Shown here in pieces: positions 16,689 to 25,200 of a stretch of 64,000 nucleotides of DNA; the stretch's first letter is position 1; every line of letters starts with the position of its first letter. The notes beneath the pieces are model-generated. The model made no database searches. It saw only the letters and a program-made list of their open reading frames with translations, and had not been told where the DNA came from. The DNA comes from Anoxybacillus mongoliensis (lineage in GTDB: Bacteria > Bacillota > Bacilli > Bacillales > Anoxybacillaceae). Made by a program: the position numbers and the translations under genes. The stretch spans positions 36,280 through 100,279 of the forward strand of contig NZ_JACHEQ010000010.1 in the NCBI RefSeq assembly GCF_014201515.1. The letters run 5' to 3'.

Positions 16689-16921
16689 GAAAAGCGCAAA
16701 GCGCCCCAATTTCGCCTAAAGGCAGCCCGCATCGTGCGGGCAACGGCGAAATGTCGCCATCCTTGGCTCCCGCGAAGAGCGCACAAGCCCCACCGAGGAG
16801 GCTCAGACAAAGCAAAGCTTTGTCTTGCGTGGGATATTTCAAAGAAGCAAACTCAATGTGTCGCCGCCGCAGTATGGGGCGAAGCGCATCACACCGATGG
16901 CGCTTGGAGCTAGACAGCTCC
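16689..16921. repeat. GC-rich structured intergenic element
   Basis: 233 bases of nested inverted repeats: ATTTCGCC (16709-16716) with GGCGAAAT (16745-16752) enclosing GCCCGC/GCGGGC (16725-16741); AGACAAAG (16805-16812) with CTTTGTCT (16818-16825); GGAGCT (16906-16911) with AGCTCC (16916-16921). The outer ends also match (AAAGCGCC near the start, GGCGCTT near the end). Much richer in GC than its surroundings and without a ribosome binding site. The ending GGCGCTTGGAGCTAGACAG resembles dispersed intergenic elements I recall from Bacillus-type genomes; copy number cannot be checked here. Confidence 0.6.
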
Positions 16922-16964
16922 GTAAATCTAAAATTTTATACTTTCTTATCTTTTAAAAAAATAA

Positions 16965-16988
16965 AAAAGGGGCGTTTTTCTGCCCTTT
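16965..16988 (-). terminator. Terminator of the coiled-coil gene
   Basis: On the minus strand AAAGGGC, a short loop and GCCCCTTT (one bulged base), followed by UUUU and an A/U-rich stretch, overlapping the stop codon at 16987. Confidence 0.65.
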
Positions 16989-17226
16989 ATTCAATGCCGA
17001 TTAATTTTTTTAAGCGATATACGTCTGCTTCTGTTTGCCATTGTTTTTGTGCATGCAGTTCAAATTTATCGTGTAGCTTGTCCACTTTTGTTTCTAACTT
17101 TCCGATGCGCACATGCAACTCTTTTATTTCTTCACGCATTTCTTGTTTGAAGCTTTCCATTTCCGCGCGCATTTCACGTACTTCATGGAGCAATTCTTTT
17201 ACCGCTTGTAAAACTTGGCTTTCCAT
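16987..17226 (-). CDS. Small coiled-coil protein
   Basis: 79 residues, ATG after AAAGGGGTGA. Almost wholly helical: heptad-like Leu/Val/Met spacing runs from VLQAVKELLHEVREM through VRIGKLETKVDKLHDKF, rich in Glu and Lys, with no membrane segment. Similar short coiled-coil ORFs occur across bacilli without assigned function. It could be an oligomeric scaffold or regulator; no more can be said. Confidence 0.65.
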   Translation of the reverse strand: MESQVLQAVKELLHEVREMRAEMESFKQEMREEIKELHVRIGKLETKVDKLHDKFELHAQKQWQTEADVYRLKKLIGIE

Positions 17227-17287
17227 TTTTCATTCACCCCTTTCATTTTTACCCCTAGCATACCACTCCCACAATAGCCGGTCAATT

Positions 17288-17390
17288 GAAAAAAGAGGCT
17301 AGCGAAGGGGATGCTAGCCAAACAATGAGGGAGCAGTTAGAGGACACATTTTGGAAGGAAGTTGAGAGGAACCTTTCTATCACCTCCTCG
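17288..17390 (-). ncRNA. Candidate short transcript (sRNA or micro-ORF message)
   Basis: A promoter-like TTTACA-17-TATCAT (17425-17397) is followed about 100 bases on by a perfect 7-bp terminator stem (17297-17303 with 17313-17319) and a U run. Just after the expected start site lies a perfect AGGAGGTGAT, yet no ATG or TTG follows at a usable distance; only an overlapping GTG frame of about 33 codons exists. It may be a small RNA whose anti-SD-like element is exposed, or a weak small gene. Confidence 0.4.
17297..17319 (-). terminator. Terminator of the candidate short transcript
   Basis: GGCTAGC (17297-17303) and GCTAGCC (17313-17319), 9-base loop, followed by UCUUUUUU on the minus strand. 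Confidence 0.7.
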
Positions 17391-17396
17391 ATTCAT

Positions 17397-17425
17397 ATGA
17401 TACAAAAATAAAAAAATGGTGTAAA
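17397..17425 (-). promoter_or_regulatory. Promoter of the candidate short transcript
   Basis: TTTACA (17425-17420), exactly 17 bases, TATCAT (17402-17397) on the minus strand. Confidence 0.45.
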
Positions 17426-17536
17426 ATTTCGATTTTTCAATTTTCAAGCCAGTTTTTTTTGTTTTTTGCCGTTTTTCGGCCGTTTTTGACAAAAAAAGCG
17501 CCTGAAAATTCAATTTTCACTTTTTCTTTTCTTTTT

Positions 17537-17564
17537 TTGTTACATTTCGCCCATATGGTATAAT
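17537..17564 (+). promoter_or_regulatory. Promoter of the ywpF-like gene
   Basis: TTGTTA (17537-17542), 16 bases, TATAAT (17559-17564). Start site about 20 bases before the ribosome binding site. Confidence 0.65.
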
Positions 17565-17594
17565 AAAGGCAACTACTGTTGCGAGGTGGATGCG

Positions 17595-18002
17595 GTGAAA
17601 ACTTTTAAGCTCGTTGCTCTCACACTATTGCATGAGCAAAAACAAGATATTCCGCTCATTGATGGGTTAATGATTAATAAAGAAGATGAAAATAAACGTT
17701 GGCTTATCGAGGCGTATGTCGAGCAAACATATCGCGAACTATTTACATCGTTAAAAGAGAGCGGTACAACGTTCGATGCGCTTGTGACCATTTCGCGCAA
17801 AACGAACGATCCCGCTCATGTGCGTGCAACTGTTCGCTCCGTAACGATGATGGGAGAACGAATGAGCGTATTAATGGACGCGACGCTCATTAAGCGCTCG
17901 AATTTAGCTGAAGTCGTGTTAGAAGATTTAGTTCAACGCGGACTACATGGCGAAACGCTCCTGCAACAATTTAAACAACAAATGCATACGAAAAGAGGCT
18001 GA
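17595..18002 (+). CDS. ywpF: YwpF-like family protein
   Basis: 135 residues from GTG 17595, six bases after GAGGTGG; the upstream in-frame GTG lies within the ribosome binding site. Starts VKTFKLVALTLLHEQKQ, then IPLIDGLMINKEDENKRWLIEA, and contains the SVLMDATL stretch I recall from B. subtilis YwpF. Small soluble protein of unknown biochemical role. In B. subtilis ywpF lies next to a sortase-like gene (ywpE), and here it also faces a sortase gene, so the neighbourhood is conserved even though the function is unknown. Confidence 0.82.
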   Translation: MKTFKLVALTLLHEQKQDIPLIDGLMINKEDENKRWLIEAYVEQTYRELFTSLKESGTTFDALVTISRKTNDPAHVRATVRSVTMMGERMSVLMDATLIKRSNLAEVVLEDLVQRGLHGETLLQQFKQQMHTKRG

Positions 18003-18018
18003 TTATTCAGCCTCTTTT
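17991..18018. terminator. Bidirectional terminator
   Basis: 12-bp perfect stem AAAAGAGGCTGA (17991-18002) with TCAGCCTCTTTT (18007-18018), 4-base loop. It contains the stop codons of both convergent genes. Confidence 0.92.
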
Positions 18019-18513
18019 TTGTTTGGCAACTACCACGTATCTGTTCGGCGCATCCCCTATCCAACGAAACGGATAACATGTAATTAACGTTAGCGTCGGG
18101 TACGCTTTTGGGACAAGCACCGTTTTGTCATCTGGCTTGACGATGCGAATATGTTGAACGACATACGTCCACGTTTTGTCGTTCGTCCGTACGATCAGTT
18201 CATCACCTAATTGCATGTCACCGAGCTTGCGAAATACTGTATCGCGATGTCCTGCTAAAATCGTATGATTGCCTTCACCGGGAAGTGCACTTCGTTCATC
18301 ATGCGCCACCCCTTTATTTAACTGTTGCATGCCTTCATAAATGGGCATCGCTATGTGTAGTTTCGGAATAAATAACGTGCCGATCGCATCATCTTGTTGG
18401 ACGGGCGGTTGTTTACTCTGTTGCACCGCTTCATACGCTTCATGCCAACCGATAGCGTTTGCCCAAATGAAAGACGCACCGAAAAGAAATAACGCTATCG
18501 CCACGACTCGCAT
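18007..18513 (-). CDS. Class D sortase
   Basis: 168 residues from ATG 18513 (MRVVAIALFLF), which follows AAGAAGGG and overlaps the end of the upstream gene. One N-terminal membrane anchor, then the sortase beta-barrel with His89 (ILAGHRDT), Cys146 (TLITCYPF) and Arg158 (APNRYVVVA). The short TLxTC...R form and the partner gene point to class D. It would cleave a sorting signal and link the substrate to the wall. The upstream, overlapping gene encodes a protein with an MPKTA motif near its C-terminus, matching the LPXTA-type signal of class D substrates. Confidence 0.9.
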   Translation of the reverse strand: MRVVAIALFLFGASFIWANAIGWHEAYEAVQQSKQPPVQQDDAIGTLFIPKLHIAMPIYEGMQQLNKGVAHDERSALPGEGNHTILAGHRDTVFRKLGDMQLGDELIVRTNDKTWTYVVQHIRIVKPDDKTVLVPKAYPTLTLITCYPFRWIGDAPNRYVVVAKQKRG

Positions 18514-19418
18514 CGTTTTCCCTTCTTCCATAACACGAAGCTTGCAAAAAGTAAAGCGACACCAATCAATATGTTTATTCCGTACGAAGAAGCGGTTTTT
18601 GGCATGCGCGCAACAAGTAAGCCGCTTTCTAAATCGAGCGCCATCATACCGATATGTGCGAGCTGTTCGCTTGCATCAATGAGCGCACTTGATCCGATTC
18701 GCTCATAAGGAATATATAAATCCGCTACCAATGTGCCGTCGTCATCATACCATTCCATCACAACAGGCGCAGTGGCGGTTTGAATTTGTTCAAACGAAAT
18801 CGGTTTTCGTCCATATTTGTTCACTTCATACACTTTCGCCTGCAGACGATAAAGCGACAGCCATTCGTTCCAAAGATGACGGACGGTTTCTTGTTCTGTT
18901 TTTGTTAGTGGTACAGATGAGTCACGCAATACGAGCGTTTGAATGTGTTTATCGAGGCGTTCAAGCGTTTGTTTCGCAGACGGAGGAGTCCGTTCGACTA
19001 ACCGATGAATTTCATCTTCAGTTAGCCCGATCGTTGCTAAAACGTCGGTCATCGCTTGGATCGCATCGTAACGATCACGATAAAACGATAAGGCGTATGC
19101 TAAATCTTCGATGAACGTATATTGTTGCAGTTGTTCGCCAAACTGTCCGAGAAGCGCTTCGGCTTCTTCTTTCGTCATTTCATAGCGGAGCAATAGTTCA
19201 TCAAGACGCTCTGGCGTGATCGGTGTTCCTAATTGTTTTTTCAATGCTTCTAACGAAGAAAAATCGTTGATCGTCATATTCCATTTTGCTAAATAACTCG
19301 TTAAATCGTCCATCGTCCAACCGATGTCTTGTACGTATTGTCGCAATGCTTCTTCAGAAATGGCCGCTTGTACAGGTGTCGCATATAACAAACAAATAAA
19401 TAACCATAGCACGCGCAT
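18495..19418 (-). CDS. Processed acidic surface protein with an LPXTA-type sorting signal
   Basis: 307 residues. Signal peptide ending VQA (about 18); a long acidic helical region (about 20-200); then MPKTA at 272-276, a hydrophobic segment (281-297) and the basic tail KKGKR. This is the standard C-terminal sorting signal, with Met in place of the first Leu. The gene overlaps the sortase gene and is translated just before it, as expected of a dedicated enzyme-substrate pair. It resembles the acidic LPXTA surface proteins linked to class D sortases. The ribosome binding site and start codon lie in the loop of a perfect 14-bp inverted repeat (19399-19451). Function at the surface unknown. Confidence 0.86.
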   Translation of the reverse strand: MRVLWLFICLLYATPVQAAISEEALRQYVQDIGWTMDDLTSYLAKWNMTINDFSSLEALKKQLGTPITPERLDELLLRYEMTKEEAEALLGQFGEQLQQYTFIEDLAYALSFYRDRYDAIQAMTDVLATIGLTEDEIHRLVERTPPSAKQTLERLDKHIQTLVLRDSSVPLTKTEQETVRHLWNEWLSLYRLQAKVYEVNKYGRKPISFEQIQTATAPVVMEWYDDDGTLVADLYIPYERIGSSALIDASEQLAHIGMMALDLESGLLVARMPKTASSYGINILIGVALLFASFVLWKKGKRCESWR

Positions 19419-19451
19419 GTATTTTCCTCCCTTATGTGTGCTATGGTTATT
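19399..19451 (-). promoter_or_regulatory. 14-bp inverted repeat framing the start of the sortase-substrate gene
   Basis: AATAACCATAGCAC (19399-19412) is perfectly complementary to GTGCTATGGTTATT (19438-19451). The 25-base loop holds the GGGAGG ribosome binding site and the ATG at 19418-19416. One arm is coding (residues about 3-7). It lies 28 bases after the aspartokinase stop, so it may also act as an imperfect terminator. Confidence 0.6.
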
Positions 19452-19478
19452 TTGTTCGATTATTCCATTTTTATACGA

Positions 19479-20825
19479 TTAGAAATATACTTCGTATAAG
19501 GCGCGCACCGCTTTTTCAACCGCATCCGCTTTGACACCAAACATCATGCTCACTTCCGATGAACCTTGGTTAATCATTTCGATGTTGACGTTTGCGCGAG
19601 CGAAAGCGGCTGTTGCTTTAGCGGCAATACCGACGCTACGCTCCATTCCTTCTCCGACAACCATAATAAGCGCTAAATCACGTTCAATCGACACTTCATC
19701 GACACGCAATTCTGTTACAATCCGATCTAATACGCGGCGCTCGACATCGCCAGCTAATTGTTCTTCACGTAAAATGACAGACATGTTATCAATGCCCGAT
19801 GGCGTATGTTCGTATGAAATGCCTTCATCCTCTAAAATTTGTAGTAGGCGACGTCCAAATCCGATTTCGCGGTTCATTAAATATTTGCTGACGTTAATGC
19901 TACAAAAGCCTGTATCGCTGGCAATACCTGCGACAGGACGCTCGCGATGGTCTCTCGTTGCGACGATCATCGTCCCTTTCGCTTCAGGGTTGTTCGTATT
20001 TTTCACGCATACCGGAATGCCACGGCGGTACACAGGTTCAAGCGCTTCATCGTGAAAGACGGAAAAACCCGCATACGACAATTCGCGCATTTCACGATAC
20101 GTCAATTCTTTTAATTGGCACGGATGCTCAACGATTGATGGATTGACGCAGTAAATCGAATCGACATCGGTAAAGTTTTCGTACAGCTCAGCGCCAACAC
20201 CTGCGGCAACGATCGAACCCGTAATATCCGAACCACCACGTGGGAATGTAACGATATGCCCTGATCGAGAATAGCCGAAAAAGCCCGGAATGACTAAAAT
20301 ACCACTTCTTTCTTTTAATTTTGCAAGTCGTTCATATGATTCTGGCAAAATTTGTGCATTTCCTGGCTCGTCTGTCACGACAATACCAGCATCTTTTGGA
20401 TTCACATAATGCGCTTCATACCCGAGCTGACGAAGATAGTGAGCCATCAGTTTAGCGTTGTTATCTTCACCACTTGCTTTTAACGCATCAAGTAAACGTT
20501 CAGGCTGATCGTGATACGTATCAATGATTTGTTGCAAGCTTGCTGAAATGACGTCTAAAATGTCGCGCGACAAATGTAAATCCGTGACGATTTCATCATA
20601 GCGTGCGACAACTTGAGCAAGCACCCCTTCGTATATGTCATGTTCTATTACTTTTTTGGCAAGTGTAATTAACAAATCTGTCATCTTCGTATCATCTTTA
20701 CATCGCTTTCCCGGCGCAGAGACGACAACAAACTTGCGCGCTTCATCTGATGTGATGATGTTGGCTACTTTTTGAAATTGCTGTGCATTGGCGACAGAAC
20801 TTCCCCCGAATTTTGCTACTTTCAT
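19479..20825 (-). CDS. Aspartokinase (monofunctional, class III-like)
   Basis: 448 residues. Phosphorylates L-aspartate, the first step to Lys, Met and Thr. N-terminal kinase domain with KFGGSSVA at residues 4-11, FGYSRSGHIVTFPRGGSD(I) near 200, and FTDVDSIYCVNP. The C-terminal third carries two ACT domains (starting near SINVSKYLMN and DLALIMVVGEGM) for feedback control by amino acids. Its length (about 450) matches the B. subtilis YclM/ThrD type rather than DapG or LysC. Weak ribosome binding site AAAGGG. Apparently a single-gene unit. Confidence 0.93.
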   Translation of the reverse strand: MKVAKFGGSSVANAQQFQKVANIITSDEARKFVVVSAPGKRCKDDTKMTDLLITLAKKVIEHDIYEGVLAQVVARYDEIVTDLHLSRDILDVISASLQQIIDTYHDQPERLLDALKASGEDNNAKLMAHYLRQLGYEAHYVNPKDAGIVVTDEPGNAQILPESYERLAKLKERSGILVIPGFFGYSRSGHIVTFPRGGSDITGSIVAAGVGAELYENFTDVDSIYCVNPSIVEHPCQLKELTYREMRELSYAGFSVFHDEALEPVYRRGIPVCVKNTNNPEAKGTMIVATRDHRERPVAGIASDTGFCSINVSKYLMNREIGFGRRLLQILEDEGISYEHTPSGIDNMSVILREEQLAGDVERRVLDRIVTELRVDEVSIERDLALIMVVGEGMERSVGIAAKATAAFARANVNIEMINQGSSEVSMMFGVKADAVEKAVRALYEVYF

Positions 20826-20874
20826 ATGCCATAACCCTTTCTTTCTATTTTTATTTCATTATCATAGCACATCT

Positions 20875-21303
20875 TCAATCGTTTTTGTCAGAAAAATTTT
20901 TCAATTTTCGTATCCCTTCTTTACAAACTCCATACGATAACCACGAACACCCTGCGCAAAGTACATCTAAGTCATCCGGTTCAACCACTTGCTTCGTTCG
21001 TTCAATTAACTCGGATTTCATATATACTCGGTTTTCTTCGAGCTGTAAATGTTTTAGTACACGGTGATCCATCGCTAATACATGATCATTTGATTCCTCG
21101 TCCGCTTCGCAGCGGTCTACTCCATGATGCGGGCACGCATAACATGCTTCATCGAGAGCTGCAATAACGCGAATCGGACCATCCGTATGATCATCGCGCA
21201 TAAACGCAACGATTTCCGTCATCTTTTCCACGAACGATTCGCTATACCCCATCCCTTGAAATCCGTGCACACATAATAAATGATGTCCTCGCAACGTCCG
21301 CAT
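20875..21303 (-). CDS. DUF1284 domain protein
   Basis: 142 residues. Starts MRTLRGHHLLCVHGFQGMGYS, the DUF1284 hallmark. Seven Cys, including CYACPHH, DRC and CAGCSWLSYGVC, suggest an iron-sulfur cluster or zinc site. Soluble, function unknown. AAGAGGA serves as ribosome binding site, and a TATAAT at about 21340 may be its -10 box. Confidence 0.85.
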   Translation of the reverse strand: MRTLRGHHLLCVHGFQGMGYSESFVEKMTEIVAFMRDDHTDGPIRVIAALDEACYACPHHGVDRCEADEESNDHVLAMDHRVLKHLQLEENRVYMKSELIERTKQVVEPDDLDVLCAGCSWLSYGVCKEGIRKLKNFSDKND

Positions 21304-21343
21304 AATCGTCCTCTTTTCTTTCTTACTCTCGAAATATTATACA

Positions 21344-21826
21344 CTATTTTTCATAGTTATTCATCATTCTTTGTTGCAATGTGAAAATAAGCATCGCCGT
21401 TTTATACATTTTTCCTTCCAACGTTCCTTTTTGCATATCAACAATGAGTTCTTGTTTATTTTTTAAAATGACTTTCGTTTTCTTTTTTTCATACGGTTGT
21501 ATCGTCTTGATGTGGGATTGTGCAATCCATATGCATCGATCGCTGTCAGGAGAACATGTTGGAAAGAAATAGAGCCGAAGTGCTTCACAAACGGAGATCG
21601 GAACCATTTGCCGAATGCCGAGAATATGTTTTGCTGCATGTACTTTTCCTTCATATGTACTTCCGTAGTAGCGGCAACTTTGTTGCATAATTTCTTTCGG
21701 TGATCGCTCGACGTTGTACGTATTGTACAGTTCGTAAACAATCGTGCCAAGCCGACCGTATTCATCGTATTTTGGCACAAGGGCAGCCGTTTCCTCCATA
21801 ATAATATATTCTTCCATCCGTTCCAT
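21344..21826 (-). CDS. comK: ComK-family competence transcription factor
   Basis: 160 residues. Key ComK features are present: SCRYYGSTYEGKVHAAKHILG (compare SCRFFGSSYAGR in B. subtilis ComK), then a middle segment with LRLYFFPTCSPDSDRCIWIAQSHI and a C-terminal QKGTLEGKMYKTAMLIFTLQQR. ComK binds AT-rich boxes and switches on DNA-uptake genes. The C-terminus is about 30 residues shorter than in B. subtilis ComK, so multimerisation or MecA/ClpC control may differ. Bacilli related to Geobacillus often carry such shorter forms. Good promoter at 21861-21889. Confidence 0.85.
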   Translation of the reverse strand: MERMEEYIIMEETAALVPKYDEYGRLGTIVYELYNTYNVERSPKEIMQQSCRYYGSTYEGKVHAAKHILGIRQMVPISVCEALRLYFFPTCSPDSDRCIWIAQSHIKTIQPYEKKKTKVILKNKQELIVDMQKGTLEGKMYKTAMLIFTLQQRMMNNYEK

Positions 21827-21860
21827 CTAAACTCCCCCTCACAAATATATGTTCGCCTTC

Positions 21861-21889
21861 ATTATAATGAATTTTCATAATTTTAACAA
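21861..21889 (-). promoter_or_regulatory. Promoter of comK
   Basis: TTGTTA (21889-21884), exactly 17 bases, TATAAT (21866-21861) on the minus strand, about 30 bases upstream of the GGGGGAG ribosome binding site. No AAAA-N5-TTTT ComK-box pair was found. Confidence 0.7.
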
Positions 21890-21894
21890 TAAAA

Positions 21895-21916
21895 AATCTC
21901 GGAAAACTCCGAGATT
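21895..21916 (-). terminator. Terminator of the chemoreceptor gene
   Basis: 9-bp perfect stem AATCTCGGA (21895-21903) with TCCGAGATT (21908-21916), followed on the minus strand by UUUUUA. It separates the chemoreceptor from comK. Confidence 0.88.
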
Positions 21917-24011
21917 AAACGATAAATTGCTTCCCTTTTTCCGCTAAATGTTGCGCTTTGTCGCTTAACGTTTGTACATTTGCAGCAATCTCTTGCACAG
22001 CAGAAAGCAACTGTTCATGTGCGGCGGCTGCCGTTTGTGTTTGTCTTTCTGCTTCTTGTGCGATCGTTTCTGTCTCTTTCATCGTCAAAGCAAGATCGTC
22101 AAATGCGCTCGTCATGACCGCAATTTTTTGAGCGACATCGTCCATTTGAACCATCACTTCGTTTGTCGTTTGCTGAATGCGGTCGAACGTCTGATCTGCT
22201 TCACGCGCTAATGTCATGCTTTTTTCCGATTCATGCCGCACTTGTTGCATCGCTTCAACGGATTGCGATGTATCTGTTTGTACTTCTTGTAATAGTTCAC
22301 GTATTTGTTTTGCGGATAAAGACGATTGTTCCGCAAGCTTCCGCACTTCATCTGCCACAACGGCAAATCCGCGTCCGTGCTCGCCTGCGCGCGCTGCTTC
22401 AATCGCTGCATTTAACGCAAGTAAATTTGTTTGATCGGCAATATTTGTAATCATCGTCGCCATTTGAGCGATATGAGCGGAACGTTGATGCAACGCTTGA
22501 ATCCATTCGCTCGATTGCGTAATGAAATCGTTCATCGTTTTCATTTGTTCGATCATTTTATCCATCGCTGCCGTTCCTTTTTCCGCTTCACTCGTCATCG
22601 CCCGCGCCGCTTCTGCCGCTTGTTGTGAGCGAGATAAAATATAGTTTGTATCATCGACAAGCGTATGAACAGCTTCGACGTTTTGTTGCGCCCACATGCG
22701 TTGCTTGCTCGAACCCGCTGCCACTTCTTCCATCGTCGCTCCCACTTGTTCCATCGCGTGCGCCGCTTCTTCTGTAATGGCGGTTAATTCGTGCGCGGAT
22801 GCAGATACGTCGTGTGTCAATTGTTGGTTCGCACCGATCATGGAACGGAATGAAGTAATAAGCGATTGAAATGACTGAGCAATTCGAGCAAATTCATCGT
22901 TTGACATGACGGACAATTGCACCGTTAAATCACCGCTTGCCGCTTGCATGCTCGCTTGTTCAATCGTTGCAATTTGTTCCCGTACCGCCATGTAAAAAGC
23001 AATAAATAAGTAAATGACGACCGCCACCGCAAGTGCACCGGCACCAATTGTCACCCATTTTTCAAACATGATTACCTCATATTCATGTTGTAAATGGTTT
23101 TGGAACGCATCTAGTGAAAAGCGGGAAAGCTCATGTAATTTTTCAAACGCACCGTTCGTTTTCTCATATAACTCGACCGACGTTAACGAAATTTGATTCG
23201 TTTGTAAAAATTCACGTTGAAACAAACTCACCATGCTTAATAAATCTGTCGAAATGACATCGTTGTATTGTTGCACTTTTTTACGTAGCGGTTCATCATC
23301 GACAAAAAGCGGCGCTGTTGAACGGCTAACGGTTTGCATCGCTGTTTCTAACACGTTCGTCCAATACGTCATTTTCGATCGTTCGATTTCATACAATTCA
23401 CTTTTTAACGTTAGCTCTGCGGCAAACGATTGCGCTCCCCCGATCGTTTCCGTAAGCAATGGAACTTGTTCGACTACAAGACGCGCTAAATAATGATTGT
23501 TCATATCATTATCAAGCGAGACGTTCGAGCGATCGGCAACGTGAAGCAACATTTTTTGCAAGTCGTAAATGAGCGCATTATGACGTTTCGTTGCTTCTGA
23601 TACAGTGAATGTTTTCCAATTTTCTTGTATGTCGTTCATTTGTTGTAAAAGCTGTTTCCATTGTTCTTCTTCAATAAACGAAGCTTGTTGTTGTTTATGG
23701 ACGGTTTGCATCATGGTCATGGATTTTTTTATCATTTTTTGCGCTTCAGCAACGCTCGCTTCATTCCCATGACCGAGAAGGACAGTCGTTGTATGTTCCC
23801 GATGTTTTTGTATACCGTACATCGCATCCATCATCGGAGCGATGTATGCGATACCTTGTTGTTCTTTCTCAATAAACGTTTCTTTATGTATTAACAGTCG
23901 AAGATATAGCACGCTGACTGCAAACAACGTAAACATAAAAATCGTCGCTAACAACACGAATTTTTTACTAAAAGGCAACCGATTGAGTAGCTTTTTCCCG
24001 AACGTAAACAT
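21915..24011 (-). CDS. Methyl-accepting chemotaxis protein
   Basis: About 698 residues from ATG 24011 (MFTFGKKLL). AAGGAG is 13 bases upstream, so the in-frame GTG at 24023 remains possible. Membrane segment near 20-45, a long helical extracellular sensor (about 45-335), a second membrane segment (about 335-355), HAMP, then the signalling helices with the hairpin [20 protein letters not shown] / [19 protein letters not shown]. Gln/Glu-rich methylation heptads flank it. Relays a stimulus to CheA/CheW; the ligand is unknown. Confidence 0.92.
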   Translation of the reverse strand: MFTFGKKLLNRLPFSKKFVLLATIFMFTLFAVSVLYLRLLIHKETFIEKEQQGIAYIAPMMDAMYGIQKHREHTTTVLLGHGNEASVAEAQKMIKKSMTMMQTVHKQQQASFIEEEQWKQLLQQMNDIQENWKTFTVSEATKRHNALIYDLQKMLLHVADRSNVSLDNDMNNHYLARLVVEQVPLLTETIGGAQSFAAELTLKSELYEIERSKMTYWTNVLETAMQTVSRSTAPLFVDDEPLRKKVQQYNDVISTDLLSMVSLFQREFLQTNQISLTSVELYEKTNGAFEKLHELSRFSLDAFQNHLQHEYEVIMFEKWVTIGAGALAVAVVIYLFIAFYMAVREQIATIEQASMQAASGDLTVQLSVMSNDEFARIAQSFQSLITSFRSMIGANQQLTHDVSASAHELTAITEEAAHAMEQVGATMEEVAAGSSKQRMWAQQNVEAVHTLVDDTNYILSRSQQAAEAARAMTSEAEKGTAAMDKMIEQMKTMNDFITQSSEWIQALHQRSAHIAQMATMITNIADQTNLLALNAAIEAARAGEHGRGFAVVADEVRKLAEQSSLSAKQIRELLQEVQTDTSQSVEAMQQVRHESEKSMTLAREADQTFDRIQQTTNEVMVQMDDVAQKIAVMTSAFDDLALTMKETETIAQEAERQTQTAAAAHEQLLSAVQEIAANVQTLSDKAQHLAEKGKQFIV

Positions 24012-24098
24012 CGCGCCATCCACGCTCCTTATGAAAACAAGATGTACATATTGTTTTCTATTTTATCAGACGATTCATAAAAATTATATAAAAAAAAT

Positions 24099-24126
24099 AA
24101 AAATTAGGCCATTAGACCTAATTTTT
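24099..24126 (-). terminator. Terminator of the csaB operon
   Basis: 10-bp stem AAAAATTAGG (24099-24108) with CCTAATTTTT (24117-24126), followed on the minus strand by a U-rich run; it contains the csaB stop codon. Confidence 0.85.
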
Positions 24127-25200
24127 ATTTCGAAACAATGCAAGCGCCTCTTCGGCAGTTTGTTGGGCGGTTTGTTGGAGCGGTGCGACAGCACGAATCA
24201 AGATTTCTTTTTGTTGTTCATGTTGAGCTATACATTGCTGAATATACGAAAATAGTGCTTCTCCATCCCAATGATCATCCTCGACATGTGCAAATACGGG
24301 CTGATTGGCTTGATTGGCAAATGCATCAATTTTCGGATCGTATGATAAAGCAACAAACGGTGTATGACCGACCGCTGCAAAAATTAACGCATGCAAGCGC
24401 ATGCCGACAAGCAATCGGGAACTTGCGACCATCGCCATTTTTTCTTCAATGCTTGCATCATAAGGTGCAACGACGGCATGCTCTTTCATCATGGCTAATA
24501 CGCGACGAGACGTTTCATCATCGTGATGCCCATGCATCGGAATAAATACGACATCAAAGCCTGCTTGAACCGAGCGATCAAGTGCAACGGCTATTTTTCT
24601 TTCAAAATCACGACCACGCGCCCACTCGCGCACCGAAACAGCAATGACAGGACGTGTAAACGATTGTTCTTTCCACCATGTTGTTGGGGATGTCGGTGGC
24701 TTTAGCCCCATGACTGGATCAGGCACGACCGTAATCGGCTTTTTTATCCCTAACGTTTTTAATAACTCGGCAGATGGCTCGTCGCGCACCGTTAGGCGAT
24801 CGACTTGATTGAGCGTCCATTTCATGAGCCATTGATTTTGTTTTTTAGACACAGGACCCATGCCTTGCGCGTAAACCATGACCGGTTTGCCGAGCCATTT
24901 AGCGATTTGCATAACGCCTGTATAGTACGGAATGCTACGCCATCCCGTTTGGTCTTGAAGCAAACTTCCCCCACCGCTAATTAAGCCATCGCTTTCACGA
25001 AGAGCTTGAATGATGTCACCGATTCGCCAACGATTGACCGCACGAACCCCATACGTTTGTTTTGTAAATGTCGGATCGTTTGACAGCACCGTCACTTGCA
25101 CGTTTGGATCATGTGCCCGAAGCGCTTGAATAATCGCATATAAAATTGCTTCATCGCCAACGTTATGAAAACCGTAATATCCAGAAATGACAATGTTCAT
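24118..25200 (-). CDS. csaB: Polysaccharide pyruvyl transferase CsaB
   Basis: 360 residues from ATG 25200 (MNIVISGYYGFHNVGDEAIL), eight bases after AAAGGTGA. Family motifs: NVGDEAI, SGGGSLLQD, VYAQGMGP, TVRDEPS, and a C-terminal GMRLHALIFAAVG. Transfers pyruvate from PEP to the secondary wall polymer, making the ketal that SLH domains bind. Overlaps the upstream DUF5693 gene by four bases and is the last gene of a four-gene operon. With three SLH proteins in this window, this is the anchoring step for all of them. Confidence 0.94.
   Translation of the reverse strand: MNIVISGYYGFHNVGDEAILYAIIQALRAHDPNVQVTVLSNDPTFTKQTYGVRAVNRWRIGDIIQALRESDGLISGGGSLLQDQTGWRSIPYYTGVMQIAKWLGKPVMVYAQGMGPVSKKQNQWLMKWTLNQVDRLTVRDEPSAELLKTLGIKKPITVVPDPVMGLKPPTSPTTWWKEQSFTRPVIAVSVREWARGRDFERKIAVALDRSVQAGFDVVFIPMHGHHDDETSRRVLAMMKEHAVVAPYDASIEEKMAMVASSRLLVGMRLHALIFAAVGHTPFVALSYDPKIDAFANQANQPVFAHVEDDHWDGEALFSYIQQCIAQHEQQKEILIRAVAPLQQTAQQTAEEALALFRNKN

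Noticed and set aside
17579..17594. GTG at 17586 as start of the ywpF-like gene
   Set aside because: It lies within the GAGGTGG ribosome binding site; GTG 17595 has proper spacing.
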